This document shows, one piece after another, positions 8,038 through 18,150 of a stretch of DNA of 64,000 bases (positions are counted from its first letter, which is position 1; every line of letters starts with the position of its first letter). A model generated the notes under the pieces. That model saw nothing but the letters and a program-made list of their open reading frames with translations. It was not told where the DNA came from and searched no databases. The DNA is from Rhodospirillaceae bacterium. GTDB taxonomy: Bacteria; Pseudomonadota; Alphaproteobacteria; Rhodospirillales; Rhodospirillaceae. The DNA lies in NCBI GenBank assembly GCA_029245025.1, contig JAQWQC010000013.1:1-64000 (forward strand), read 5' to 3'. Position numbers and translations under genes: made by a program.

Positions 8038-9531
8038 ATGACTTTTGAAGAACTGGGCTTAGAGCCGAGCACGCTAAAAGCTGTTGCCGAATCCGGCTAC
8101 ACCGAGCCCACACCCATTCAGGCAAAAGCGATCCCAATCGCGCTGATGGGACGAGATGTAATGGGAATCGCTCAGACCGGGACGGGAAAGACAGCTAGCT
8201 TTACTCTTCCAATGATCGATATTTTAAGTTCAGGACGCTCAAAGGCCAGAATGCCTCGCGCCCTCATTCTCTGCCCAACACGAGAATTGGCGGCTCAAGC
8301 AGCAGATAATTTTACGAATTACTCAAAGTACTCTGGCTTATCCATGGCGCTCATAATCGGCGGAACATCTTTTACCGACCAAGAGAAGGCCCTAGATAAG
8401 ACGTGTGATGTCTTGATTGCTACTCCCGGTCGTCTGATCGATCTGTTTGAGCGAGGCAAGATCCTTCTGAATGACGTGAGGTATTTCGTCATTGATGAAG
8501 CGGATCGCATGCTTGATATGGGTTTTATTCCCGACGTCGAGCGCATCGCCAAACTGGTGCCTCAACTCCGCCAGACTTTGTTTTTTTCCGCCACTATGGA
8601 TAAACAAATTCGGAGACTATCAGAAGCCTTTCTGATGAACCCGAAAGAAGTGGCGGTCGATGCCCCTGCCACGACAGCGACCACGATTACTCAGGCACTT
8701 ATCAAGACTACGGACTCTGACAAGCGAGATGCTCTACGAAAGCTTATTAAGGCAGAAAAAATAGATAACGGTTTCGTTTTCTGTAACCGTAAAAAAGACG
8801 TTGACATCTTATACAAGTCGCTCACGAGACACGGCTTCAAAGCTGTGGCATTGCATGGCGACATGGCGCAATCGAAAAGAATGGAAATGCTTGCTGCCTT
8901 TAAGACAGGTAACGCAGGACTACTTGTTTGCTCAGACGTCGCCGCTAGAGGCCTTGACGTATCCGCCGTTCCTTTTGTGGTAAATTTCGATGTTCCCAAC
9001 AATGCTGAAGATTATGTTCACCGCATTGGACGCACCGGACGGGCTGGAAAGCAAGGTAAGGCATTTACTCTAGCGGTGCCTGCAGACAGCAAAATGCTGG
9101 CAGCAATTGAGAACCTCATTGGCGGACCTATTCCACCATTAGGGTCTTCACCTCCATCTAATAAACCCGCTGACGCCAAACAATCAGTCGAAGAAAAAGG
9201 CAGCGATCCCAAATCTGCATCTAATGAATCCAGCGCTCCAAGTAGTGAGCTAATAAATCAAGAACCTCAAATACCGCCTGCCGAAAAGAAAACTAATAAA
9301 ACAGTTGAGACTTCAGCCAAGAAAAAACCATCAAAATCCAACACAAAAGAAGAGAGCCCCAAGCGTAAGCGCCGGGACCGGGGAAGGCATGATCCTGATG
9401 TTGGCGTTATGGATCACGGTGAAGACGTTCTGGCCTTTGGCGCGCATACGCCTAGTTTTCTAAAAGTCGAACCTTACGTTGCTGAACCAGCTGACCCGCC
9501 AACGAGCGAAACTTCAAGCGCCTCAAGCTAA
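8038..9531 (+). CDS. DEAD-box ATP-dependent RNA helicase (RhlE-like)
   Basis: 497 residues from ATG 8038; an in-frame TTG at 8008 would add ten residues, but AAGGA at 8020-8024 and the Q-motif position favour 8038. Q motif FEELGLEPSTLKAVAESGYT, Walker A AQTGTGKT, PTRELAAQ, DEAD box VIDEADRMLDMGF, SAT (FFSATMD), ARGLDV and HRIGRTGRAG are all present. The C-terminal ~140 residues are a low-complexity, Lys/Pro/Ser-rich tail typical of RhlE/DeaD-like helicases that remodel rRNA or mRNA. It overlaps the convergent SnoaL-like gene by 4 bases. Confidence 0.95.
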   Translation: MTFEELGLEPSTLKAVAESGYTEPTPIQAKAIPIALMGRDVMGIAQTGTGKTASFTLPMIDILSSGRSKARMPRALILCPTRELAAQAADNFTNYSKYSGLSMALIIGGTSFTDQEKALDKTCDVLIATPGRLIDLFERGKILLNDVRYFVIDEADRMLDMGFIPDVERIAKLVPQLRQTLFFSATMDKQIRRLSEAFLMNPKEVAVDAPATTATTITQALIKTTDSDKRDALRKLIKAEKIDNGFVFCNRKKDVDILYKSLTRHGFKAVALHGDMAQSKRMEMLAAFKTGNAGLLVCSDVAARGLDVSAVPFVVNFDVPNNAEDYVHRIGRTGRAGKQGKAFTLAVPADSKMLAAIENLIGGPIPPLGSSPPSNKPADAKQSVEEKGSDPKSASNESSAPSSELINQEPQIPPAEKKTNKTVETSAKKKPSKSNTKEESPKRKRRDRGRHDPDVGVMDHGEDVLAFGAHTPSFLKVEPYVAEPADPPTSETSSASS

Positions 9532-9929
9532 TTAAACGCCACCTCTGGTTCATCCGGGAGTTCTTCTGGATTAACATTGATTGGTCCGGCATGGTGATGA
9601 ACCAGCCGCCAATTTTCTGACTGCCTGACAAATATATTAGTTGCACATAGAAAAGCCGAATCAAGCTCTTCTATGCAAACGACAGTCGCCATGTCCCCAA
9701 ACACTGCCGCACGTGGCGCTCGGCAGCGCACATTGGGTGCATTATCTTCCCCCAAAATTGCGTCCCAACTGTCCATGACATCTTCCCGACCATACAATGG
9801 CGGCCATCCTGGGTGGACACAGGTGACTTTCTCCAAGCCCCAGAGTTGCTGCATTGCGTCGAAATCCTTACCAGAAAAAGCGGCATAAAACCGATCGTTG
9901 GAAAAAAGGACTGATTCTTCATCACCCAT
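9528..9929 (-). CDS. SnoaL/NTF2-like family protein
   Basis: 133 residues with the NTF2-like fold pattern: an N-terminal helix (NDRFYAAFSGKDFDAMQQLW), CVHPGWPPLYGREDVMDSW, then strands ending in WRLVHHHAGP. This fold serves as a small ligand-binding or polyketide-cyclase-like domain, and no substrate can be assigned. It is divergent from the carboxylesterase. Confidence 0.82.
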   Translation of the reverse strand: MGDEESVLFSNDRFYAAFSGKDFDAMQQLWGLEKVTCVHPGWPPLYGREDVMDSWDAILGEDNAPNVRCRAPRAAVFGDMATVVCIEELDSAFLCATNIFVRQSENWRLVHHHAGPINVNPEELPDEPEVAFN

Positions 9930-10023
9930 TTCAAAAATTCGCTCTTCATTTTGCCGTATGGTGCATCACAGTTCAGCATACTCTATCATGGGACTTAGAA
10001 TTTTACGTAGCATGTTGGTCGGT

Positions 10024-10737
10024 ATGTCTGAAGCTATTCGCCTTGAAGGCCCCAATCACCCACCTGCGTCTGGAGGACCGCCAAAGCAGGTAGTTGTTTT
10101 TCTGCATGGGTATGGCGCTGATGGGAATGATCTTATTGGTCTTTCGCCCTATTTCTCTGAAAGCCTTCCGGATGCTGCATTCTATAGCCCTCACGCCCCA
10201 GAGCCTGGTGAAATGGGTTACGGTCGGCAGTGGTTCACGCTACAGGGTTACGATCCAAATCTCATGAGGCGTGATCCCGCACGCATGGCCGACGCCTTCG
10301 CAGTTATGTATGCCGGAGCCAAGCGCTCAGCCATAGCACTCAACGAGTATTTAGATCGAATACTCGAAGAATTGGACCTGCCGGCACGTTCCATTGCCTT
10401 GATTGGGTTCTCTCAAGGCACAATGATGGCTATGCATATCGGCCTCCGGCGCAGCGCAGCGCTTGGCGCCATCATCGGATACTCTGGAGCGTTGCTCGGC
10501 AGCCAGCACCTAGGGGAAGAGTTACAGAACGCCCCTCCTCTATTGCTGGTGCATGGCTCGTCAGACGATGTTGTACCCGTAACGGCACTTTCGCACATGC
10601 AAGGCGCTCTAGACGCGCATGATATTGCATACACAGCCCATATCGTGCCTAACCATGGGCATGGCATTGAACAGATGGGAGTAACACTCGGGCGAACGTT
10701 CCTGAAGCAGCACCTCCTTACAGCGAGTTCCGACTAA
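10024..10737 (+). CDS. Carboxylesterase/phospholipase family alpha/beta hydrolase
   Basis: 237 residues from ATG 10024. The open frame extends upstream to 9898, but homologous proteins begin just before the PPASGG...VVVFLHGYGADGNDL block, so the extension is unlikely to be coding. The oxyanion loop HGYGADGND, nucleophile elbow GFSQGTMMA, acid region HGSSDDVVP and catalytic histidine NHGHGIE form a complete triad. The cytoplasmic enzyme hydrolyses short acyl esters, possibly acyl-thioesters or lysophospholipids. Confidence 0.88.
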   Translation: MSEAIRLEGPNHPPASGGPPKQVVVFLHGYGADGNDLIGLSPYFSESLPDAAFYSPHAPEPGEMGYGRQWFTLQGYDPNLMRRDPARMADAFAVMYAGAKRSAIALNEYLDRILEELDLPARSIALIGFSQGTMMAMHIGLRRSAALGAIIGYSGALLGSQHLGEELQNAPPLLLVHGSSDDVVPVTALSHMQGALDAHDIAYTAHIVPNHGHGIEQMGVTLGRTFLKQHLLTASSD

Positions 10738-10823
10738 TCAAACTATAAGTATGGCGCAGGCAATTGCTTTGCTAGACTCTGGGAACTTTGAATTAGTCGG
10801 GCTAACGGGAGAGGATTAAGAGT

Positions 10824-11705
10824 ATGTTGGGACCTATTCTTGCGGTAACGCTAGCTGTTCCAGACCTCGCCGCGGCTGAGCGTGCCTACGCTGAAACGCT
10901 AGGATATCAAGTCGTGTCTCGAGGTGAGATCAGCGCTGAAATTGCCAGTATTTGGGATGCGCCAGTAACAGCAGGACGCCCATTCTTGGTGATGCAGCCG
11001 GCCAGTGGAGCAGACATGGTATTTCGTTTTATCGAATCTCCTCCAGTTCCCAACTACAGACCCCTTAGAACATATGGCTGGAATGCCAATGAATTACTTG
11101 TCGAAGATGTAGATGCGATGCCGGATCGCCTTAAGGACTCCGAGTTCGAAATTATCGCAATGCCGCGCAATCTTTCTACAACAGATGAAATTAAAGCGAT
11201 GCAGGCCTTCGGCCCCTCGAAAGAGCTGACTTATTTTACTACCGTAAAAAATACAGCCTTTGGTCTCGGACAGGCAGAATCTTTTGTCGATCGGGTCTTT
11301 ATCGTGATTAACGGTGGCAGAACAATGGAAAGTCACCTCGAATTTTACGGAGACAAATTGGGTATCGAAGTTTCTAAGCCCCAAGCGGTCCGCATGTCAG
11401 CGTTGAATGCAATACTTGGTTTCGATTCCGAGCGAGAGCACCCTCTCTCTACCGCCAACATTGGTGGCCCTTTTATGATTGAATTGGATGAATACCCGCA
11501 CGGCACGGAAGAGCGCCCAATTTTACCCGGTGATATTCCACCTGGAATTTCTATTGTCTCTTTTCTAGTAGATGACTTAGATGCCATACCTGCCGACTTC
11601 AGAGCCAACTCTCTTGCGCCATTGGGATTACCTTACAATGGCAATCGTGCCGGTGTCATTGTCGGCCCGAATGGTGAGTGGTTGGAATTAATTGAGCGAC
11701 ACTAA
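10824..11705 (+). CDS. VOC (glyoxalase/dioxygenase superfamily) protein with two modules
   Basis: 293 residues. Two consecutive VOC-like beta-alpha-beta-beta-beta halves can be seen: one starting at residue 1 (LAVTLAVPDLAAAERAYAETLGY) and one near residue 150 (VDRVFIVINGGRTMESHLEFYGDKLGI), ending in NGEWLELIERH. Members include ring-cleaving dioxygenases and glyoxalases, but the metal ligands are not clearly conserved, so no reaction is assigned. The sequence GAGAGG at 10809-10814 is an acceptable ribosome site for ATG 10824. Confidence 0.75.
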   Translation: MLGPILAVTLAVPDLAAAERAYAETLGYQVVSRGEISAEIASIWDAPVTAGRPFLVMQPASGADMVFRFIESPPVPNYRPLRTYGWNANELLVEDVDAMPDRLKDSEFEIIAMPRNLSTTDEIKAMQAFGPSKELTYFTTVKNTAFGLGQAESFVDRVFIVINGGRTMESHLEFYGDKLGIEVSKPQAVRMSALNAILGFDSEREHPLSTANIGGPFMIELDEYPHGTEERPILPGDIPPGISIVSFLVDDLDAIPADFRANSLAPLGLPYNGNRAGVIVGPNGEWLELIERH

Positions 11706-11988
11706 CAGAAATTCAATTAGTATTGACCCACAGAACGAGCTATCCAGTTCTTTTATAAACGAGATGTCAGAAATCTCTCTTGAAAGACTCTTCGTCGTAT
11801 TTGTCCCAAAAACTGCTTCGGCAAGGATAGCGAATAGTACATGAAATTCATTGATCTATTTGAGCCCGATTAGGGAAAAATACCGTAGAGTTAATTTTCT
11901 TGGAGAAATATTATTATGCTAGATGCGAGAGTAAATGCATCGCAGACCATGCAATAATTGAATTTTAAAGTATAGAGGCCGTCAAATA

Positions 11989-12648
11989 ATGTCAGATATA
12001 GAGTTGTTCAGTTTTGAGGCCTGCCCTTTTGCACAACGTACACGAATGATGATGATCGAGAAGGGTATTGAATGCAACCTCACGGAGGTTGATCTTTACA
12101 ACAAACCAGACTGGTGGAAGGAATTGTCTCCCCACGGCAAAGTCCCATTGATTAAGCACAATGGTGAGATTGTTTATGAGTCCCGCATCATTAACGAGTA
12201 CCTTGAAGACGTCTTCCCGCACCCACCGTTATTACCGAGAGACCCGCTTCGCAAAGCGAATGCCCGAATTTGGATAGACTACTGCGACACATATTTTCTG
12301 CCCGCCCTTCACAAACTCATTGAGGACCGGCACGACGAAGACAAACAGAGAGAAAACCGCGCGGCGGTAGCTGATAAATTCCTTTTCATAGAGAACGAAG
12401 GACTAAAGAATCTCGGTAGCGCCCCCTTCTTTATGGGTAAAGAGATAACGCTGGTCGACCTACAATTCATGCCATTCATTGAGAGATTTCCTTGCTATGC
12501 AGAACTTTGGGGCGCGACCATACCAAAAGAATGCACTCGTCTTGGCGAATGGATCAAATCTATGGAGCAGCGGGAAAGCCACAAAAAAACCGTAAATACA
12601 TTAGAGTTTCATATGCAGCGGTACCAGAAATACAACAAAGTCACTTAG
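11989..12648 (+). CDS. Glutathione S-transferase family protein
   Basis: 219 residues. The N-terminal thioredoxin-like domain carries FEACPFAQRTRM, with Cys/Phe in the active-site position as in omega/SspA-like GSTs, then GKVPLIKHNGEIVYESRIINEYLE. This contains the cis-Pro and the glutathione-binding ES motif. A helical C-terminal domain starts near residue 85. It probably catalyses glutathione conjugation or thiol transfer in the cytoplasm. The 283 bases upstream of it hold no recognisable gene. Confidence 0.9.
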   Translation: MSDIELFSFEACPFAQRTRMMMIEKGIECNLTEVDLYNKPDWWKELSPHGKVPLIKHNGEIVYESRIINEYLEDVFPHPPLLPRDPLRKANARIWIDYCDTYFLPALHKLIEDRHDEDKQRENRAAVADKFLFIENEGLKNLGSAPFFMGKEITLVDLQFMPFIERFPCYAELWGATIPKECTRLGEWIKSMEQRESHKKTVNTLEFHMQRYQKYNKVT

Positions 12649-12704
12649 CAATACGGACGGCCTCTTTATTCTGGGGGGTCTTCGGCACTCTAACCATGGG
12701 CAGA

Positions 12705-14501
12705 TCATACACCAAGCCTTTGCGACATTACGCGGTATGCGTTCTCTAGGTGTTCTGTAAATGAAACTGGGTCACAAATTCTTGACTCAATAAATTTGCT
12801 ACGACCCTCCGCTTTCAACGCCAATAGGCGTTGTCTATCAGCAGCCAGTTTAATAGCTATGTTCAGGTATTCGCGCTCAGTATGGGCACAGAGAAATTCC
12901 ATGCCCATTCCTTTGAGAAAACCGTAGCTTGTCCTCTGTATCCATCTCTCACCGACCAAAGTGATGACGGGCACACCCATGGAAAGCGCATCAATTGTCG
13001 TTGTCGTTCCGCAATACGGAAAAGGATCAAGCGCGATATCAATATCATTGTAGGCGGCAAGGTGTTTGTCTCGCGGAAGCAGGCTTTTCAATATTAACCG
13101 CTCACCATCTATTCCTCTTGCCTCGAATTGCTGCCTTATGTGTTGCCGCAAAGATTTATTTGAGAACTTCCCCGACTTTAAAAAAAGTTGCGCGCCCTGC
13201 ACGCGTTTCATAATTTCTGCCCAAACTCTGATAACATCCGTATTCAGTTTCATGTGATTATTGAAGCTTCCAAAAACTATATTTGGGGCGTCTTTTGGCG
13301 AAGAGGGAATAGGCGCGTCACGGATACATTCTGCGTCAAAGCAAAGGTAATGATCTGTTAGGCGTATAATTTCTTCTGAAAAATCAACCTCAGCACCGGG
13401 CGGGCAAACTTTGGCATCCGCGATTACGTAGTCCATCTCTGGCAAGCCGGACGTGCCCGAATAACCGATCCAAGATGCCTGAATTGGCGCTGGCCGATAA
13501 CGAAACACACTCAGCCGATTGCCTTCAAATTGGCCGGTCAGATCTACCAGCACGTCAACGCCATCACTATTTATTTTTCTGGCCAATTCTTCGTCTGATT
13601 GTTCCAATCCACAATGGTAAGAGTCACCAAGTTCTCGAACCTCCCGACCCGTAGAATCTGGATTTGGAGTCACGTCATACAAAGCAATGTCAAAGTTATT
13701 CCGATCATGCCGGGATAGAACAGGCTTTAAAAATTGTGAGACGGGATGGTCTCTAAAGTCTGCAGAGAAATAGCCAATTTTAAGTTTACGGCCAGGTCTC
13801 AGGTCAGCAGATCGGCTCGCCGTGCTGAGATGCACGTTTGAACCCGGTGCCGCTGCCCATACTGCCGACGTTCTTTCATACTCATCTCTTCGCGAAACAG
13901 ACGGTGTGTACATGGAGAATCGCGCGCGAATGGTCGCAAAGCCATGGTCCTGCGGGTATTCATTAGCGAGGTCATCTGCGATTCTGCGCGCCGTTTCGTA
14001 TTGCCCTTCCTCACCGTGCAGCAAGACCATATTGCCCAATACAACAGGCTTAAGAGCAGGGTTGATTCTAAGACCTTCGCTAAACGATTTTTTCGCTTCG
14101 GAGAAGCGATACAATGAAACGAGCGCTATGCCACGATTGATATGCGCTTGAGCCATCGACTTGTTTAATTGGATCGCTTGATCCGCCGCGCTTAACGCAG
14201 CGTCTGGGTTTTTACTGCGGTTGAGTATGTCGGATCGACCTGTCCAAATGATGGCGTCGTCTGGCTCCAGCTGTGTCGCGCGCAAAGATGCTAATTGTGC
14301 CTCTTCTCTGCGATTTTGCTGCATACGTACAGCAGCGAGAAGATTTAGAGTGTACGCATGATTCGGGTGAAGCCCAAGAATTGCAACACACAATCCCTCT
14401 GACTTCGCAGTATCGCCCTGACTATATGCGGCGACTGCCTCACTGAAGGTGTGTTGAAGCTTCTCTATCTCTTTTTTATTGAACTGTGACAACAACGGCA
14501 T
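12705..14501 (-). CDS. TPR-repeat protein with O-GlcNAc transferase-like (GT41) domain
   Basis: 598 residues. The N-terminal ~190 residues are tetratricopeptide repeats (YAYTLNLLAAVRMQQ...; AQAHINRGIALVSLYRF). The C-terminal part resembles family 41 glycosyltransferases (SPINDLY/OGT-like): KIGYFSADFRDHPVSQFL, VDVLVDLTGQFEGNRL, IQASWIGYSGTSGLPEMDYV, FGSFNNHMKLN and DPFPYCGTTTTIDALSMGVPV. It is probably a cytoplasmic enzyme that glycosylates proteins; in bacteria such enzymes are often tied to adhesin or flagellin modification. No target protein is adjacent. Confidence 0.9.
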   Translation of the reverse strand: MPLLSQFNKKEIEKLQHTFSEAVAAYSQGDTAKSEGLCVAILGLHPNHAYTLNLLAAVRMQQNRREEAQLASLRATQLEPDDAIIWTGRSDILNRSKNPDAALSAADQAIQLNKSMAQAHINRGIALVSLYRFSEAKKSFSEGLRINPALKPVVLGNMVLLHGEEGQYETARRIADDLANEYPQDHGFATIRARFSMYTPSVSRRDEYERTSAVWAAAPGSNVHLSTASRSADLRPGRKLKIGYFSADFRDHPVSQFLKPVLSRHDRNNFDIALYDVTPNPDSTGREVRELGDSYHCGLEQSDEELARKINSDGVDVLVDLTGQFEGNRLSVFRYRPAPIQASWIGYSGTSGLPEMDYVIADAKVCPPGAEVDFSEEIIRLTDHYLCFDAECIRDAPIPSSPKDAPNIVFGSFNNHMKLNTDVIRVWAEIMKRVQGAQLFLKSGKFSNKSLRQHIRQQFEARGIDGERLILKSLLPRDKHLAAYNDIDIALDPFPYCGTTTTIDALSMGVPVITLVGERWIQRTSYGFLKGMGMEFLCAHTEREYLNIAIKLAADRQRLLALKAEGRSKFIESRICDPVSFTEHLENAYRVMSQRLGV

Positions 14502-14893
14502 GCGTGAATGCCCCCCTCCGCGTTAGGTCAGGAATACCACCACTCAGCCAAGCTGCAAAGAAGTGGCCGAGTATCTATTCAAGCGCAGAACGAGAGGCGG
14601 ATACTCAATTACAACAAAGCGGAGGCTGACGTTTCTCTTTAAGAGGCCCTACATCGTCACAAAAAACGATATGGCGAGCCTTCATTGATAGTGAATTACG
14701 ACATTGCGAGAGCGGCGATGAGAAATGCGGATTTGTTAACAGCGACCACTGTTGGATTATCGATCCGCGGTTCTATTATGCGGGGTCATTCAGAGAGAGC
14801 TTGGCCCGTGTTGAGCTGGGTAATGAGTATTACAAAATTAACAAACAAGCCGAGGTTTTGCTCTACCCCACGTGTATCGCACGACCTTAAAAG
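14502..14893. other. Intergenic region without recognisable gene
   Basis: 392 bases between the leftward TPR gene and the tRNA. Short open frames exist but look like chance. It must hold the promoter of the TPR gene, and sequence past the tRNA 3' end. Confidence 0.5.
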
Positions 14894-14981
14894 TGGCGGA
14901 GGGACAGGGACTCGAACCCTGGAACCCCTACTTGGGGTCACGGATTAGCAATCCGCTGCATTACCACTCTGCCATCCCTCC
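14894..14981 (-). tRNA. tRNA-Ser (anticodon GCT)
   Basis: Read on the minus strand, the acceptor arm GGAGGGA pairs with TCCCTCC, followed by discriminator G and encoded CCA. The anticodon loop TTGCTAA carries GCT, decoding AGC/AGU. A long variable arm (GACCCCAAGTAGGGGTT region) and the T-arm GGTTCGAGTCC confirm a class II serine tRNA. Length with CCA is 88 bases. Confidence 0.96.
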
Positions 14982-15216
14982 GCAGGGTTGAGCGGGCGTG
15001 GAACATGTAAAGTTACGAAGCGATTGTCAAGCGCGCCTATCGCGCGTAAAAACGTTGCTAATAAAACTGATTAACTTAAACAAACCAGTCAGTTATCAGG
15101 GCGCTTCGCGACACAGACAACATCCTGAGGTATGAACCATTATCGGTAACGCGCTACTGAAGCACTGCAAATCACCCGAGCCATCCCTTCAAATTTCGAC
15201 AGTCCCGCTGTTTGGC

Positions 15217-15942
15217 TTGGTTTTACTGTTCTCTCTGGCCGGTCTCGATCGAGAAAGCCACGCCGTTGACGGTGAGGAAGGGCTTTCCGGTGAGGTAAAC
15301 ATGGGCGGGTCTATTGCCACCGGCAATACTGACACCATACGCGTTGATGCAGAAATTAAAGCTCGTTTTAAGGCCGGCCGATTGGAAGACAATTACCGGC
15401 TCATGGGTGAATTCTCCGATGATAATGGGAGCACAACCGCTCAACGCATCTTAGGGTCAGTTGAATCCCGATATGATATGCGGGAAAACCTATTTGTTTT
15501 TGGATACCTAGAGTATGATGACGATCGGTTCTCTGGATTCAAATATGAAGTCGAAGCAGCTTTTGGAGCGGGTTACAAAGTTATAGATGACGCTACCATG
15601 CGCCTGCTGCTCCAAGCTGGCCCAGGCTATCGCTACGGTAAGTTCTCAACACCCGCGCGCCCGGCCCTTCCATTGGTGAACTCCTCGGAGAACGAATATC
15701 TTATCCGTGGAAGTAGTGATTTCGAGTACACCATTACTGACACAGCCAACCTAACCAATGTCTTTATCGTGACCTGGGACAGCAGCCGAACAAAGTTGGA
15801 GAATACCCTCGCGTTGACCAGTAAGTTAATTGGCGACCTATCAACACGCCTATCTGTCAATTTGCGCTACAACACTGACCCACCACTCCTAACCAGAAAA
15901 ACAGATACACTGTCTAAAATTTCTCTAGTTTACAGATTCTAG
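15217..15942 (+). CDS. DUF481 family outer-membrane-type protein
   Basis: At least 241 residues. Beta-strand-rich with alternating hydrophobic residues, it ends in SKISLVYRF, the C-terminal aromatic signature of outer-membrane barrels, and resembles DUF481 salt-induced outer-membrane proteins (GLSGEVNMGGSIATGNTDT). The start is doubtful. TTG 15217 falls inside the hydrophobic core of what looks like a Sec signal (VPLFGLVLLFSLAGL...SHA), so translation probably begins upstream, but the only in-frame candidates after the stop at 15133 are rare codons (ATT, ATC, CTG). Confidence 0.75.
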   Translation: MVLLFSLAGLDRESHAVDGEEGLSGEVNMGGSIATGNTDTIRVDAEIKARFKAGRLEDNYRLMGEFSDDNGSTTAQRILGSVESRYDMRENLFVFGYLEYDDDRFSGFKYEVEAAFGAGYKVIDDATMRLLLQAGPGYRYGKFSTPARPALPLVNSSENEYLIRGSSDFEYTITDTANLTNVFIVTWDSSRTKLENTLALTSKLIGDLSTRLSVNLRYNTDPPLLTRKTDTLSKISLVYRF

Positions 15943-16041
15943 GGCTGGCTTCGCATCTCTTCTTCTTCAAACACAATAGATGCTTTCCATCCGTTAGGAG
16001 TCAGAAAGGTATAGAGGTCGAAAACGGTATATTTCTCTTAA

Positions 16042-16626
16042 TTACATTTTGTTTTTTGTGCATGCATCTGGGCCGAATGATACCTCAGGCCTGACCGCGA
16101 AGGTCTCTCCATCGCTATCTGCAATAAAAACTGCGCTTTCTCGGCTAAATCCATCAGCACGACCCAAAGCGGAAAGGTTCGCCCACATCGTGAAATAGTA
16201 TCCTAATTCGACGACCTCGCCAGCGCGTTCAAACGCTATTAATTGATAACGAGGGTCACTTTCTAAGCGCGTATTTAACTCTACCACACTTTCGCCAACC
16301 CAGTTTAGTTTGGCGAGAGGCGATGGCACTGGCCCTCCGGAAGCGACGAAAAAAACCCTATCCCACTCAAAGGGCGTTAGGTTTGCCAAACAAATAAACG
16401 GGCTGTCGGGTTCAGGTCGTCCGCGCATTGTCGAAAAGGCAGTCTCTGCTGAACGATCAGAAATGATAGTCGCCCGCGCCGTCATCTCGAGACCAAAGTC
16501 TCTCATCCACTTCGGCGACACCATTGCGTCATAGGCCAACCATCCGGCCAGCCCTGTGACGATACTAACCACAGAAATCCAAATGCGACCTTGGCGCCAA
16601 ATCGCTCCATCCGAATTGTCGGTCAT
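16042..16626 (-). CDS. Hypothetical single-pass membrane protein
   Basis: 194 residues of unknown family. A likely membrane anchor lies near residues 15-33 (IWISVVSIVTGLAGWLAY), followed by a soluble ~160-residue part that is probably periplasmic. It contains LTPFEWDRVFFVASGG and a C-terminal strand-rich segment. It lies about 60 bases downstream of gatB on the same strand, so it may be at the end of the gatCAB transcript. Confidence 0.65.
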   Translation of the reverse strand: MTDNSDGAIWRQGRIWISVVSIVTGLAGWLAYDAMVSPKWMRDFGLEMTARATIISDRSAETAFSTMRGRPEPDSPFICLANLTPFEWDRVFFVASGGPVPSPLAKLNWVGESVVELNTRLESDPRYQLIAFERAGEVVELGYYFTMWANLSALGRADGFSRESAVFIADSDGETFAVRPEVSFGPDACTKNKM

Positions 16627-16689
16627 GCTTTCACTTTCTATTAGAACTAGCGCCTATCTGTTGGGACCTAAGCGGCGCAGAAAACGCGC

Positions 16690-18147
16690 CTAAGGAGATA
16701 GTTTCTTGCGTAGCAGTTCGTTAAGCATTCCCGGATTGGCTTTGCCCCCAGTCTGCTTCATAACTTGGCCAACAAACCAGCCTAGGAGCTTGTCTTTGCC
16801 ACCGCGGTACTCTTCCACCTTATCAGAATTATCCGCCATAACTTGCTCGATCGCCGCTTCGATTGAACCTGTGTCCCTGATTTGTTTTAACCCTCTCTCG
16901 TCGACGATGAATTCCGGGTCCTCGCCCTCTTCCACCATGACTTCGAACACATCCTTCGCGATCCGACCAGAAATCGTGTCATCGGAAATGAGGTCGATGA
17001 GCTTTCCAAGGTTGGCCGCAGACACGGGGCTATCAGTGATCGAAATACCTTTCTTATTCAGGGCGCCAAATAGATTAGTGATAACCCAATTTGCAGCGGC
17101 CTTTGGGTCGCGGCCTTTGGCAACATCCTCGTAATACGCTGACGTTTCCTTTTCTACGACAAGCACACCAGCATCATATGCTGTCAAATCGTAGTCAGAC
17201 ATAAACCGTTCTTTTTTTTCATCCGGCAGCTCGGGAAGCGTAGCCTTAATGCTCTCGACATAGTCATCATCAAAAACCAGAGGCAGCAAATCCGGATCAG
17301 GAAAATAACGATAATCATGTGCAAATTCTTTTGATCGCATCTGCCGCGTCTCACCTTTATTGGGATCGTAAAGGCGTGTTTCTTGTTGGATATCTCCGCC
17401 TGACTCATAAATATCGACATGACGCCGCGCTTCATGCTCGATGGCTTGCATGACGAATCGTACTGAATTGACGTTTTTTACTTCACATCGCGTACGCAGC
17501 TCTGTGGAGCCCACCGGCCGAACAGAAACGTTAGCGTCACACCGCATTGACCCCTCGTCCATATTGCCATCACAGGTACCTAAATACCGAACAATCGAAC
17601 GCAACTTCCGCAGGTAAGCTCCAGCTTCATCTGGAGACCTCATATCCGGATTCGACACAATCTCCATCAAAGTGACACCCGAGCGGTTGAGATCGATGAA
17701 TGACTTTGACGGGTGTAAGTCATGGATAGACTTACCAGCGTCTTGTTCCAAATGAAGGCGTTCAATACCAACTTCGCGACTGGTTCCGTCGGACATATCA
17801 AGAATGATGGTGCCCTCTCCCACGATGGGAAGCTCGAACTGACTAATTTGGTATCCCTGGGGTAAATCAGCATAAAAGTAGTTCTTACGCGCAAAAACAC
17901 TGCGCTTATTAATTTGCGCTTTTAGACCCAGACCTGTGCGCACGGCCTGCTCGACGGCAACTTCGTTGATAACGGGCAACATACCCGGCATTCCTGCATC
18001 AACGAAAGAAACCTGGCTGTTTGGCTCTGCACCAAAGTCTGTGGGTGCACCCGAGAATAGCTTTGCGTTTGAGATGACTTGGGCGTGAACTTCTAGCCCA
18101 ATGACCACTTCCCAAGTTTCTGTTTCTCCTTTGATAAGAAAGGTCAT
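16690..18147 (-). CDS. gatB: Aspartyl/glutamyl-tRNA(Asn/Gln) amidotransferase subunit B
   Basis: 485 residues. GatB binds the mischarged Glu-tRNA(Gln) or Asp-tRNA(Asn) and activates it for amidation. It starts [13 protein letters not shown] and contains [36 protein letters not shown] and the YRYFPDPDL motif. A C-terminal tail domain (YqeY-like, from about residue 335) ends [16 protein letters not shown]. It lies three bases after gatA, in the order gatC-gatA-gatB. Confidence 0.97.
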   Translation of the reverse strand: MTFLIKGETETWEVVIGLEVHAQVISNAKLFSGAPTDFGAEPNSQVSFVDAGMPGMLPVINEVAVEQAVRTGLGLKAQINKRSVFARKNYFYADLPQGYQISQFELPIVGEGTIILDMSDGTSREVGIERLHLEQDAGKSIHDLHPSKSFIDLNRSGVTLMEIVSNPDMRSPDEAGAYLRKLRSIVRYLGTCDGNMDEGSMRCDANVSVRPVGSTELRTRCEVKNVNSVRFVMQAIEHEARRHVDIYESGGDIQQETRLYDPNKGETRQMRSKEFAHDYRYFPDPDLLPLVFDDDYVESIKATLPELPDEKKERFMSDYDLTAYDAGVLVVEKETSAYYEDVAKGRDPKAAANWVITNLFGALNKKGISITDSPVSAANLGKLIDLISDDTISGRIAKDVFEVMVEEGEDPEFIVDERGLKQIRDTGSIEAAIEQVMADNSDKVEEYRGGKDKLLGWFVGQVMKQTGGKANPGMLNELLRKKLSP

Positions 18148-18150
18148 TCT

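Noticed and set aside
9898-10023. Upstream extension of the carboxylesterase as coding sequence
   Set aside because: It does not resemble the family, overlaps the start of the divergent SnoaL-like gene, and the conserved part begins after ATG 10024.
11917-11958. Short frame MLDARVNASQTMQ upstream of the GST gene, superficially like the Tat methyltransferase start
   Set aside because: Only 13 codons; the resemblance is limited to the first four residues and the AT-rich leader, and nothing similar follows.
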